The position numbers and the translations under genes were made by a program. A stretch of 64,000 nucleotides of DNA from contig JAUPFV010000001.1 of NCBI GenBank assembly GCA_036936605.1, positions 119,482,771-119,546,770 of the forward strand. Direction: 5' to 3'. The notes under the pieces are model-generated. The model ran no database searches. It saw nothing but the letters and a program-made list of their open reading frames with translations, and was not told where the DNA came from. Below are positions 43,453-56,300 of this stretch, piece after piece (position 1 is the stretch's first letter; each line of letters begins with the position of its first letter). Source of the DNA: Limnanthes douglasii subsp. nivea. Taxonomy: Eukaryota > Streptophyta > Magnoliopsida > Brassicales > Limnanthaceae.

Positions 43453-45074
43453 ATGTTCACAGCCAGAAACGCTCTAGTAAAAGGAGGTTGGTTAAACTTG
43501 TCCGAGTTAGGATAACGAGAAAAGTTGCAAGAGACGAACGAATTGCTGATCGCCTCCTTGTTTCTCATGGTGAAGGAACCAATCAACCACAAGTGAATAC
43601 GGACCAGGGTTCATCATCCTCAAAAGCACCCAAGGTTATAAAAATACCATTTGTTTCAAGCCTTTCTCCTCTTCCATCAGGTTCCTCTGTCCAAGAGTCC
43701 TAAAACCCTCTCCCTAAAGAGAAAGCCGTTTCTAGCGTTAGAAAACCCTCGCCTTTTATAGCAATGGGTTCAAATAAAGAGAAATCCCCAGAGAAATTAA
43801 CCCCACGCCGAGGAACCAAATCATCCGGAACTAAATCGAAATCCACTCTTACCTCTTCAAAACCTTGTAGTTCGGAGCCAGTAAAACTTGTGCCAGAAAC
43901 CAAATCATCCGGACAGCAGCCCATGGCAGAAGCCAAACCATCTGAACAAACATCCGAACAACCATCCGAACAACCATCCGAACAACCATCCGAACAGCCT
44001 TCCACTGTTCTGGAAGAAAACATGGAGAATATTTTAGATGAGGCATCCAGATAAATGGAGGACACAGCTGTAGATCGGAAGGCAAAGACTAAAGTAGGTT
44101 TAACTCATCCAAATGCACTTCCGGAGAGTCTGGAGGGGAGAGTGGGGCCAAACTTCAAGAAGACTAGTGTGAAATACTCGTGTCTCTTCAAAACATATCC
44201 TACGTATACACCCATACTGCTGAATTGGGTCATATTCGTACAAAGTGAAGAATCCCAGACTCTTTCAAGGTGAGAATTCCATTCACCCAAGAAACCCCGA
44301 TGGACTGCAAACCCAAGCCAGCTAAACAGTCACTGAAAGAGTATTGGTGAGTTTTTTTATGTCATCTTTAATCTTTCAAGTATTAAGTAACTACTTCGAA
44401 CGGATTTATATCTCTTCTTAGCATTTCCGAATGAGTTTTTGGACTATGTAGATGCATGTCAAGATACCTGTGCCAAACTGAATGCTTGGGCCTTGGAGAA
44501 ATGGGACACCACTTTCCACAACTGCTTCATATCTGGGAAATTTATGAGGTCTCATTAGTGGAACACCACAGGGAGAAGAGACCTATCCTGGGAAGAGTTG
44601 ACCACCCATTCTCCTGCATATGTCATCCTGAGGAGGACATAGGCTAAAGATGCTAAACTTTACCTGCCTTCTATGGCTAATGCCCCTAGTCATCTGAACA
44701 AGATGAAGAACAAACAAAAGAAATAAACCACAACAGACCCACCTCAAACAACCACTGAAGAGACCGGTTCAGAGAACCAAGGAGGCATAAATGCTGCTTT
44801 ATTGGAAGCAGTATAAGTTACTGTTAAGGAGATTGGTGGGTCAAACAACGCACCAAATATTTCGTAGAAGGACAAGAAATGCAAAGCTAGCAGTGACGAA
44901 AAACTGCAAAGAAGAAGAAAGTTACTCTAAGATCAGAGATAATTCTACATTCTTCTAAAATCCCTCCTCCAACTCTTGCCGATCCCATCTTACAAGAGAA
45001 AATTCCACCCAATCTTTCTTCCGAACAAGCTACTGCTGATGGTAATGAAAATCTTGACGCTTTTCAAAACATCA

Positions 45075-45106
<32 letters not shown>

Positions 45107-45797
45107 GATTTAGAAAAAAATGATTTCGCGGGCCCTTACCGTCCTCCTAACTCTTCCAACGTTGTGACCCACAATGAAGGATCAAACCGTTACCATCAAC
45201 TCCCTGACTTTAGAGAAGCAGAGCTTGACAAACGATCTTTCTAGCATTTAGCAAAGCATATAATTATTGAGGAAGGAGAAAGAGGATTTAACTGATAAAC
45301 TGCTTAAGTTAGAAAAGACCAGCAAAGACCTCAAAACCAAGTACTCCGAAATGATATCACAGTTTTGAAGGAGCAACTGCAAGCTAAGAACAAAACTATC
45401 CAGACTTTATCCGATGACAAAGTCAAGTTGGAGAACACTGTCTAAGAGAAGACCGAAGAGAATGCTGCCTTAGAACGCCAACAAGCTCAAGCAATATCTG
45501 CAGGGATAGAGAAGTATGCTAGTGGAATAATGGATTCTCTAGAGAAGAAGGATAATTAAGTCCGATATGGTCTTGTTGTTCCATGAGACCTTTCCTAAGA
45601 GGACTCTTGGTCCTTTGTGGAAATTTGTGGACTACGATGACCTCCCTTTCCGTAATATGGCTGTTGGGGACAAACACAACTACTCCAGTGGGGTAGATTC
45701 CAAAGACGACGAAGAAATTGGTGAGATTTCAAGTTCTGAACTCAAAAATTCCAAAAAATATGGTAGTGAAGAAACAACCGAAGGGAACAATCCCTAA
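43453..45797 (+). pseudogene. Antisense extra ORF of gypsy element 2
   Basis: Opposite to pol and downstream of it, as in element 1. Starts MFTARNALVKGGWLNLSEL. Then a Ser/Lys-rich part, four repeats of SEQP coded by 12-bp units (about 43950-44000), GLTHPNALPESLEGRVGPNF (44097), a middle domain with FPNEFLDYVDACQDTCAKL (44425), NAWALEKWD and SWEELTTHSPAYVI, and near 45350-45540 a coiled coil (LKEQLQAKNKTIQTLSDDKV). It ends at about 45797 after an acidic tail. Stops and shifts break it. The function is unknown. Confidence 0.65.
45075..45102. repeat. (AT)n microsatellite
   Basis: About 14 AT units in the antisense ORF region of gypsy element 2; absent from the equivalent part of element 1. Confidence 0.9.
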
Positions 45798-46315
45798 GGT
45801 TGTATTGTGTATTTTTTGTTGAAAAACTAAAGTCCTTTGAAGTCCAAGGAATCTTGTTGTATCCTTTGTTTATTCATTGTTCTATAAAAGTCTAAGTCCT
45901 TGAATGGTCAAGGCATTTTGCAAGTCATAGATCAGTTTTAGTCCGATCAGATTTTAATATCATATTTTCTTTTGTTTAAATTATGTTTAACTCTTTATGG
46001 CCAATGTTTAGATAGCCTTCATTATTTCAGATGTATTGAACAAAAGTATCAAACATCCTCAACCACATGTGTTTAATAAATGTGATCAAAAGTTCAATAT
46101 ATTCGATCAACTCAAAGACATTTGAGTACCAGGGTGTTTAATAAGTATTTAATATCCGACCTGAAACAAAATTGCACCAGGCTTTTGAAGAAGGCATAAG
46201 ATATTGTCAAAAAACCCGGACACCTCATTAAAACCTCCCCGCGCCACCAGGTTAGGAAAGAGTATGCCCCATAATATTTACATTGACACTTCAAAAATAA
46301 ATATTTAAAAGAGTT

Positions 46316-49300
46316 CTATTCTAAGTATAACCTGAGATGTTCAATATTCCATGGGTGTTTTAGTGATCTCCCTTATTTGTCCTAGAGCCTGTATGTTCCT
46401 GATTTAACCTTTTCATAGACCACATAAGGGCCTTCCTAGTTTGGAGCCAGATTAGCAAACTAATTTTCCTTGGTGTGTAAAAAGAATTTTCTTAAGACTT
46501 TGTCCCTTATTTGAAAATCTATTCTTTTAACTTGTGAGGAAAATCTGCTCCTCATCAAGCCTTGGTAATGCGCTGTTCTCATATGTGCTTTAACTCTTCT
46601 TTCTTCAATCAAATCTAACTGATTCCTGACTGCTATATCATTAGCCTGCTCGGAATAGTTTTGGACTCTGTGAGATGGTAAAGTAGCTTTTATGGGAGTA
46701 GTTACATCCATCCTATAGACCAAAGCAAAAGGAGACTCTTGTGTAGCAGCCCGAGGTTTAGTTCGGTAGGCCAATAATACTTCTTGTATATAACTTGGCC
46801 ACTTTTCTGCAGCTCCTTCCAAATTTTTCTTCAATCCGGACAATCTTGTCCTGTTTGCTAGCTCAACCTGTCCATTTGCTTGAGGGTGGAAAGGAGAAGA
46901 AAAACAATTTTGAATTCCTCCGGAGGTGCAGAATGCTTCCATATCTTTATTATAAAACTGTGGCCAATTGTCTATAGTAATCTTTCGGGGAACCTCTAAT
47001 ATGCAACATATGTTAGATAAAATAAATTTAATAACTTCCTTCAAAGTGGTTCCAACCAAATGAGTTGCCTCTATCCACTTAGAAAAATAGTCAATAGCGA
47101 CTATGATTGTTCTACATCCACCGGATGCCATGGGAAGAGGCCCAACTAGATCCATACCCCATCTGTCAAAGGGTATTGGTTCAGATATGGATACCATAGG
47201 AACAACTGGCACATGAATTTCATTCCCATATTTTTGACAAGGATCACACCTTTTCAACATCTCTTTAGCATCTGCCATTATGGTTGGCCACTAGTATCCT
47301 GCTAACAGAACTCTTCCGGTTAGAGCCCTATAGCCACAATATGCAGAAATTTCTCCATCACGTGGTTCAGATAACACCACTTGGGATTCTTCAAATCTTA
47401 AGCAACGTAGGAGAGGTCCGTTGAAAGATTTATTATATTGAAATTATCTTAATATCAAGAAACCACAAGCCTTGTACTTGGTTTTTTTTAGCCACAGCTT
47501 TATCCGAAGGAAATATCCCATCAGAGATGAACCGGAGAAGATCATATCTCCAATCTTTAGGTTGAATAACAAGTATATTCATACTTTCTTCACTTTATTT
47601 TTCTTGACCTGCCTGTACGGATGAGCATTCCAGCATACGAATCCATTAGGTAAGATTCAAAATAAGTCCATAGTTTCCAAAGAGTCTGCCAGAGTATTTT
47701 CCGATCTAAGAATGTGTTCATAGCAGATATTTTTGAAGTTTGTGGAAACTTCTTTCAACATAAGAAAGTATTTAATCAAATATTCTTTCTTTGCTTCAGA
47801 TTATCCTTGAACATGGTGATTCAGCAATTAGGAATCACTCATTAACCGAACTCTCTTTGCCTCACATAGGAGAGCCAACTTAAGACCAGCTATCGCTGTT
47901 TCATATTCAGACTCATTGCTAGAAGCTCTGAAACCAAAATATATGGCCTGGTACATATTGTCACCATAGGGATAAGTTAGACAAATTCCATCTCCACAGG
48001 CCATACTACTTGATCCACCATCAGTTCGAACCACCCATTCTTTCTTACACCATTTTTCTAATTCCAGTCCCGAGGATCTATTAGCATGAAATTCTACCAA
48101 GAAGCCAGCCACTGACTGGGTTTTAATTGTTGTTCGTGGTGCAAAATCAATATCATAATCACCCAGCTCCACTGACCACTTGGTCCTTCTACTTGACACA
48201 TCAACTTTTTGAAGAACACTTTTCAAGGGGAAAGATGTTCGAACAACAATAGAATGATCTTGGAAGTATGGTCTCATATTTCTTGCTGCAATTACTAGGG
48301 TCAATGCCAAATTTTCCAACTTCAAATATCTTCTTTCAACATCCAACAGACTTTTACTGATGTAATACACCGGACGAGGGTAATTGTCCACCTGTCTTAC
48401 TAGCACGACACGTATTGCAAATTCTGATACAACTAGATATACACAGAGATCCCCCCCAAACAGGTTTGAAAAGAGTTTTAGGGGAAGAAAATGCTTTTTG
48501 ATTTCAATAGAAGCATGGTCACACCGTGGAGACCAATTAAAGTCTTTAGCATTCCTCAACACTTGGAAGAATGGAGGGTACTTGTTTGATGATCTTGAAA
48601 TAAGCCTATTCAATACAGCCAATCGTCCCGTTAGTATTTAAACTACTTTAACATTCCGAGGAGGTCTATAGCTAGCAAGGTATTAAGTTGATCTGGATGA
48701 GGATGAATTCTCTTCTCATTTCTTAGATAGCCCAAGAACTTTCCAGATCGGACCCCAAATATACACTTTTCAGGGTTCAAATCTAAGTTTACCGCGTCTA
48801 AGTTAGAGAATATTTCTTGAAGGCCATATATATGTGCATCTTTCTCCAAGATTTTAAACATCATATCATCTATGTAAACCTCCATGTTTCTGCCAATCTG
48901 ATTAGCAAAAGCTTTATTCACTAACCTTTCATAAGTGGCTCCAGTGTTTTTCAATCTGAAAGGCATCACCTTATAACAATGAAGACCTCTGTCTGTGATG
49001 AAAGTAGTGTGATCTTGATCCTTCAGATCTACTTGTATATGGTTGTATATTGAAAAAGAATCCATAAGAGGCAATAGCTTGTTTCTAGAGGTAAAATCCA
49101 CCAACTGATCTATCTGAGGAACATGATAAAGATATTTAGGGCATGCCCTATTAAAGTCAGTGAAATCAATGCACATGGGCTACTTTCCATTCTTTTTATT
49201 AAGCAAAACAGGGTTGGCAGTCTACAAAGGGTACTGAGATTCTTTAATGTGACCCATCTTGGTTAAACGATCAACTTCTTGAACAATCACATCTTCTTTT

Positions 49301-49599
49301 TCCTAAGAAAAAGACATTCTCTTCTGTACAACTGTCGAAATATCACTTCATATTGATAACTTATGGGAAATAATATCATTTAGAACTCTAGTGACATCAC
49401 TATTATACCACATGAAAACATGTTGATTATTCATAAAAAAGGATAATAACCGGTGCTTTAAATCCAGTGCTAACTTGGAACCAATTTTAACATTTTTTCC
49501 CTTTGCGAGGGAGTGGGTCTCAACCTCCTTAATAGGTATTATAACATTAGGAGCCTTCCTGGGATCATCAATTTTATTTTCATTAATAGAAGGCTCCAA
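46316..49599 (-). pseudogene. gypsy element 2 pol: reverse transcriptase, RNase H, integrase
   Basis: Reverse transcriptase: IDFTDFNRACPKYLYHVPQI, DSFSIYNHIQVDLKDQDHTT and active site YIDDMMFKI (48865). RNase H with connection: YYISKSLLDVERRYLKLENL, then VVRTDGGSSSMACGDGICLT and FRASSNESEYETAIAGLKLA (47828-48622 open). The integrase is open at 46460-47278 (272 codons): CDPCQKYGNEIHVP zinc part, DYFSKWIEAT, TIDNWPQF where the usual box is TDNGPQF, and NGQVELANRT. The end is HPWNIEHLRLYLE with TAG at 46316-46318. Stops between 49176 and 49348 and elsewhere break the polyprotein. Confidence 0.88.
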
Positions 49600-51990
49600 T
49601 AGTCGCTAATCTTTGTCAACTTTGACTGCCTCTAAAGTCTTGGGGGCAAGGGATGTTGCATAACATCCTCTAGCTATCTTCTGGTTGCTCCAAACAACAC
49701 CTACTTGTCCCTCGACATCATACTTCAAACATTGGTGGACCGTAGAGGACACAACATGCATTCTGGAGAGCCAAGACCTCCCAAATATTGCATTGTAAGA
49801 TGTTTTGGAAATCCATCACAACAAACAGTATTCTTACCATTTTTAAAGGGTCATTTGCCCAACAACACTTCCTCTTCGAACTCCCCAATCACTTCTGCAG
49901 AACTTCCTGTGAAGCCTACGATGGTTCTATTCGAACATTGTATAACCAAAAGGTTTCTTATCTGCTTGTAAGAGCTTAAAAATATGATATTTTACGAATT
50001 TCATGTATCAATCACAATCCTGCGTATATTGTTCCCCCCTATTGATGCCCTTATTACCACCGCATCTTTATGAGGCACTACAATGTCTCTGAGGTCATCC
50101 TCATAAAAAACAATAAAGGGAGAAGGGGAATGATACTGGTGGGTGGACATCCCACCATCCAACTGGGTGGCCAAATTGTGGACATGCCTCTTCCTAGATG
50201 AAGTGGAAGACGCAGTCACAGTATCCCCTCCGAAAATAGTTAGTGACTCAAAAAAGTTATTCAGACCGGAAACAGTTCTGGTCTTGTCTGTTATTACCCC
50301 CACCTGATTTTGACTCGGATCTGGATCAAGATACTCAGAGTCTAAATCAAACCTTTCAATAATTACCATTGCACCCTCTTGCGTGGATGTCCCAGGATTG
50401 TTCGAAGGACCAGTTCGGGGAGTATTAGCATGTGCATTATCCGGTCTGCTTCCCTTTTATTTTTTCACATAGGCTCCTAACTTTCCCTTTTCAATGAGGT
50501 TCTAGACCTCCTGCTTTGAGGCTATACAATCATGCGTATCATGGCCTATGTCATTGTGATATTGGTAGAAACGAGTGCTCCGGTTTTCTCCGGGGGGGCT
50601 GCAATGTTGCTAGCTTTCTAAAATGCACCTCATTTTTAGTTTTATCATAGATTTTAGCCACACTCTCCCCCAATTCAGTAAACAACTCAGGCTGAACCCA
50701 GGCCCCCTCTTATTTCTGACCTGTTGGCTTTAAGTCTGATTAGATTGACTCTGCCTCGCCTTGTTAGATCCATGTCTAGTCTCTTTTGCCCTGTAACTAG
50801 AATGATTTGTAGTTTGAGGTGTTGTTGTTGTAGTTGTGGACCTAACCTGCGTTGTACTCTTGTTTTCTTGGTCTCCTCTACGTTGCTTTTCTTTCCCACT
50901 TGATTTAACAAACCACCACAGGTCATAGCCTTCTTTCGAGTCATTGAATCGACTAGATTACCTGGATTTAAATCTTGTCTGAGGGAGCTATTGCAACTTG
51001 TTCAAAGCAATTTGCAAGCCTATTTTTTATGTTCACAAAACGATTGATGTACTCCTTTAGGGACTCGTTCGGCTCTTAAGCACAATGGATAACGGTGTGC
51101 CCATTACCTTTGAGTTCCTTACTTCCGAGAAATTGCCTCCGGAAGGCAACCTATAACGTATCAAAATTTCTTATGCACCCCTAAAGGAGACTATTGTACC
51201 ATTTGAGGGCACTTCTTGTGAAAGTTTGGGAGAATGCCCTAAATAATAGCTTGTCATCGTCGTTGAAATTCTTCATAAAGTTCTTAAACTGCTCCAGATG
51301 GTTGTCCGGATCTCGACTCCCATCATATGTCTCTATCTTGGAGCTATCAAATCTCTTAGGAAGATGTCCGGAGAGTATTTATGCGGACAAAAGAGATTGC
51401 CTTCAATTTGTTCTACGTCTAAAAACAGTGTCTTCATTAGGGGTTGTAAAAATATTTGGTTCGGACTGACAAACGGATCAATCAACAACGGATCAATATG
51501 TTGATTAGCTGACCCCTTACCCTTTCTTTGTGCTTCTTAAGCCTGCCATGCCTATCCCTTTTCCTTGAATGTTTTTTTAGTCAACATCATTTTCTTTTTT
51601 TAACCTTCCTTCATCACTGCTTGAAGATAATGATTCTTCAAGCTTTGCGTCATTCTTGGATGCAGAGCTCTCAACGGGTTTAGATTGGTGTGTCTTTTTG
51701 GAACTGAGATGGGTCTTCAAAGACTACTCGTTTTCCCTAAGATTGTCAGTGTGGTGAAGTACTGAAGCACCAGAGTGTTCCTTAACCCTTTTCTCTGCTT
51801 GTTTTATTGCTCTCAACGCCTCTATTTCAGCTCTCAACTGGTTGTGCTCCTCAATAGTATAATCATTATTTTCCCTGCAACTTCCACCTCAGGAGGTGGA
51901 ACATTCTGCTCATTCGGATCCATCCGAACTACTTTGCTTGCTGGTTTTAAATTATGAAATTCCGGCACCGTCGTGCTCCCACTATGCTCG
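49600..51990 (-). pseudogene. gypsy element 2 gag and protease remnant
   Basis: Protease: VVIRASIGGNNIRRIVIDT at about 50005-50060, the DTG active-site region, followed by a stop. Upstream are gag pieces in shifted frames: a zinc-knuckle-type region with YHNDIGHDTHDCIASK and IEKGKLGAYVKK near 50460-50560, and capsid-like pieces between 50700 and 51900. The sequence next to the 5' LTR (51960-51996) should hold the primer binding site; I do not identify the tRNA. Confidence 0.7.
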
Positions 51991-51996
51991 TCAATT

Positions 51997-52356
51997 TGGT
52001 ATGGTTAAGTTTTGTCTGAGGGTAATTTTGTAAAGTGTTTTATGGAATTTTATGTTTAAGGTGGAGAGTAGTGAGATAATTAAGCTGTGTGCTAGTAGTA
52101 AATTCCGATTACCCCCATTAATGAAAGTGGTTGGGGTATTTATACTTAATTAATAACCCATGGGCATATCGGGTCCGATTGTGAAGTCGGGTCAAGATTA
52201 AGGACCCATGAGTAGCTTGGTGTGAAGTGACCAACATCTAGCTTAGTCACCATTTATTACATTTGTCCTGTTCCGTTTTTTTATAATAGTGGTTATGGTC
52301 CGAACCGCCCATTGTATTAAGTCAAGATTCAGCAACTAAAATATATGATCTCATCA
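51997..52356 (-). repeat. 5' LTR of gypsy element 2
   Basis: On the plus strand TGGTATGG ... CATCA. 360 bp, with GGTATTTATACTTA as likely TATA region. Direct repeat of 42634-42994. Confidence 0.9.
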
Positions 52357-52361
52357 TATAT
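52357..52361. repeat. Target duplication of gypsy element 2, right
   Basis: TATAT, matching 42629-42633. Confidence 0.75.
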
Positions 52362-52655
52362 GATACATTGTATCGTGAATCAACACAATTTACAAAAAAA
52401 AAATCATTTCAACAATACAATTGACTCTCTCTTATCTTTTACTTAAAGAATGAAAAAAATAAAGTGAGTCTGTTATAGACTGTGCAGTTTGCTGTAACTT
52501 CACAGAGAAATTTATAAATTGTTCAATCAAATACTAAATAATGGTGTAGTCACTTTATAATTCATTTGTAATAGATATAATATAAGTTACTTGGCAGCCC
52601 ATAACTGGAACGCTCTTACATTTGTCTTACCCTCCGGGAGGGTGTTATCTCGTAA
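52362..52655 (+). other. Rest of copia 3' LTR and flank
   Basis: Continues the copia LTR after gypsy element 2. I cannot fix the LTR's 3' border because the 5' LTR is cut near the same point. No ORF. Confidence 0.4.
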
Positions 52656-55600
52656 ATACAACATTTATGGTTAACTTCTACCGTCTTTCGTTTCTATGAC
52701 TCCAATTTGGTGATCTGGTGTAACGGTGATGAGCGTAGAGCCATGTTGTAAAAGAAAGAGCGGGTTGTAACTGGAGGCGGCCGCCTTTGCCAATAGGGCG
52801 CAACATTTAGTCGTAAATGATACACTAGAGTTTTCCCATTTCTTGAGTGCCTCTAAGTATTGGTATGTTGTTTCATGTTTGACAAACACCATAGAGGCCT
52901 TTCATCTGACTAATCACCAACTCAGAATCAGAACAAATTCAGAAGGCCCTTTCCCTACAAATATAGGCTAGTCTTATTCTTCGCAAGACCACTTCATACT
53001 TTACTATGTTGTTTGTTACACTAAAGTTGAATTTTATAGCTAGCCTGATTTCATCACCATTTGACATATTCAAAATAATACCGACCCCTCCCCTTTGTGT
53101 GGTGAAGGTACTGTCGACTTCCACTATTCATTCCAATGGTGAGCTTCCATCAGGCTCATCACTTCCTTATTCAAACCTTCTTGCCTTTGTAAAATCATTT
53201 ATGAAATTGGCAACCACTTGGATTTTCATCGCGGTGCATGGATCATACTTAATCTCATACTCCTTGAGTTCCATCGACCATCATGTTAAGCGCCTAGAAA
53301 TTTCTGGTTTCTGCAACACACTTTTCAAAGGAAATAAAGTTTGTAAGATGATGGTGTGACCTTATAAATGCGATCGCATTTTGCGTGCTACCGAAAATAT
53401 GCCAATGGCTAACTTCTCAAGGTTGAGATATTGAGTCTCCGCGTCAATGATGGTCTTGCTTACATAATATACTGATTTCTGTACCCCCAGCTCTCGGACT
53501 AGCACTCGACTAACTGCATATTTGAAACTATAAGATAGAGATAAAGTGGTTCACCTGGGATAGTGCTGAGAGGATTTCGGCACACCTGGTTAAGGTTTGT
53601 GAAGTCGACGCATGTTCGTTATAAGTCCCCTTCTTCTAACCACAACCAGGTATGCTACCCACATTGGCTATTCTTCCTTTAGAATGTATCCTAGACGGAG
53701 GAGCCTTTCCACCTCCCGAGTGATGGATTCAGTCTTTTCGGAGGAGAAATACCGTAATTTATGTCAGGTCAGTCTCGCCTTCTTGTCAACGGAAAGTTTG
53801 TAAAAGATAACCGACAAGCTAACCCCCAATAACATCATTAGTGTTCTAAGAAAAACATCCACATTATGTTGCAACAAATTAATTAAAGTACTTTTGAAAG
53901 GAGGCTCAAGTTTATTACTGATAAGAACCCGCGAACTCTCAGTTAGGGCCTCACTGATTTATTATTTGTTAACACTAATGATTTGATCATTCTCAAAGGG
54001 GTTGTCCACCACGTATAGAAATGGTCTGGTATCATACTACTGAGTTCCCACCCCTATCATTAGTTAATTTCTATCTTTCTAGCTTTGCAGAGTCCACGAA
54101 GATGACGTAGTTTTTGTCTGCTGGTTACTCCTAACAGTTCCTACTAGGTTGTCGACCGTATACTTCAGGCACAGGAAAAATGTACAATGAATGTCCTCTA
54201 TTTCATATAACCATGAGCCACCAATGATGCCATGATAAGAGCTTGTGGTATCTGATACGATAAAAAGGTTCTTCAATGTTTTATTTGGGATTTCGTGCCC
54301 GACGGTTACCATCAACTTAACCTAACCCATATGTTGAGACGACTTACCCTCGTACTCAATGAGCGTTCGATGGGTTGAATTGTATGGGGGAACTCTAAGT
54401 ATATGGTTGTAGCTTGATTTCAAGTTAATGTTTTCCAAGCTACCATCATCCACAAGGATATGTAATCGTCACTCCTCTAATATCCAAATTAATTTTCAGT
54501 GTATCTTTGTGAGTGTCACGCCCTCTCGCAAGTCATCATTGTTGAAAGCTAAATCACCTACTGGATCTCGGTAGTGGTTATGACGACCCGTTCACAGCTT
54601 GCACTTTGAGATTTTTCTTATATCTCTTCCTAGACGTGGGATCTTCTCCCAATAAAGTACCCTCTCCGGAGATGGTGAACATCCATTGCTGATTTCAGTT
54701 ACCGTTCTTCCTCTGTATTCCCCCTCGTCCGAAGGGCTCTCAACCTTTATGTCCTCCAACTTTTCAACTCCTTTGCGCCTAACCAACTGAACCAGCTCTC
54801 TACTGTCTATAAGTCATTGAATCACTTCTTGGAGCTGCTAACACTCGTCAGTCGGGTGACCGTGATCATTGTGGTAGGAACATAAGTGGCGGTTAGATCT
54901 CTTATAGACAGAAACTTTCCTATTCCGCGAAGGCTAATATTTAACTTGTCATTAAATTCTATAGTAGATAACCGATATTTTCTCCGTCAAATGCGTGAAT
55001 TTTTGTGTCCGGTTGTTGTAATATGAGGCCCTTGCATGCATACCAAGCCCTTCACGCTTCTGTAGCGTCTCGCGTGGTCCGCTCTATTTCGTTCGGATGA
55101 TGGAGTTTTAGGATTTTTCTATTTGATAGTGGAGGAGTATGATAAGCCCCCTTCTTTGCATCAACCACTCCGATAAATTTGGTTCATCTAGGAAAAAATA
55201 TCCCCCATTGTTTTTACCAAAAATTGAACCAAATCGGCATACAAAGGCCCATCATGGTCGAACCCCCTCTTCAAATATGTCATTGCCACTGTCTCCTCCA
55301 GATTTGGAAAGACGTTCATATTGTGTACAACTCTTAAATGACTCCATTATCCTTTAATACATTTCCAACATGGAGAAACTTTCCTTTTTAGATTCTGTGT
55401 TGCCCATGAACATATCTTTAAAGGTTCCCCAAAAACCTATAAAATCACGTATCGACCCCTTCAGTAACCCATTAATCCAATCCATAATGTTACCTTTGAG
55501 AGTCTTGGATAACGCCTTGGACAACATGGCGTATTCGGAGTTGAATGTCATCATCATATTCGAGAATTTCTCCAAGTGGCGTTCTGAATCTCTCGTTCCA

Positions 55601-56300
55601 TTGTACGTCTCCATGTGATATAGGTTAAAATTTTACGGAAGTAATGCTTCCAAAATCTTTCCCACGAAGAGGGATTCCTTAAGGACGTAGGCGACCATTT
55701 TCAGACGCACTTGGTCATATTAGATCGCGTCATTCTCCCTAAGTCGTTGAGCCTGTTCTTTCTCTGTCCTCTCATCATGCTTATGATTCTTGGATAATAT
55801 TTTCTATGACTCTTTCCTTGTCCCTCAATCGGGCTCTGCTCGATCCATAACCTTATCTCCACGACTCATCTTGCTGGCCTCCAGTGGTAGCCTTTGCTGA
55901 GCCTTGCCCCCTTATGTACTTTCTCAGTCAACAACTGCAGAGCACCGCTCATTTTGGCAAACGTGACATTGGCTTCCTAGTCATTGATCTCCTGCAGCTA
56001 GAGTCTCTTGATCTTCGCATGCTTCATCTCTTTGATATGCGATTTTCAAAAGGATAACAATAGAAAGGGTTACCACCGAGATACCTTGAGTTGTAGTAAA
56101 CTCTCCCTGAACGGTCGTGATTTCCTCGTCAACGCGATGTGAGTCATTGTTAGGATCGGTAGGAAAAAGATCATTGCAGTTAAAACTCTGTTTGTGGTGG
56201 TGGCCATATGGTTGGCTGAGTCGGGTGTGAGGATAGTTTTGGTGGGTAAGTTTCCTACTGCGTCAAGGAAAACTACTTGATTCCATTGGGAGGGTTCCCC
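52656..56300 (-). pseudogene. Ty3/gypsy element 3, gag to RNase H, reverse transcriptase core deleted
   Basis: A different gypsy lineage from elements 1 and 2. In order on the minus strand: gag METYNGTRDSERHLEKFSNM and WGTFKDMFMGN (55614-55354), zinc-knuckle part YHNDHGHPTDECQQL (about 54860), protease region with VGHEIPNKTL and YHGIIGGSWLYEIEDIHCTF (54315-54079), N-terminal part of reverse transcriptase SITREVERLLRLGYILKEE (about 53730), then directly a late part, LVRELGVQKSVYYVSKTIID (about 53500), and RNase H MEVDSTFTTQRGGVGIILNM with NNIVKYEVVLRRIRLAY (53124-52939). The fingers and palm with the YxDD box are absent. No integrase and no LTRs found. Confidence 0.8.

Larger units (their letters stand above)
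42634..52356 (-). mobile_element. Ty3/gypsy element 2 (Tat-like), complete with both LTRs
   Basis: 9,723 bp, bounded by TATAT at 42629-42633 and 52357-52361, a 5-bp target duplication usual for LTR elements. LTRs: 51997-52356 (5' in its own sense) and 42634-42994. On the minus strand: gag and protease about 51960-49600, reverse transcriptase 49180-48640, RNase H 48620-47830, integrase to 46316. An antisense ORF on the plus strand lies at 43453-45797. Frames are broken in most parts, so it is not autonomous. Confidence 0.9.
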
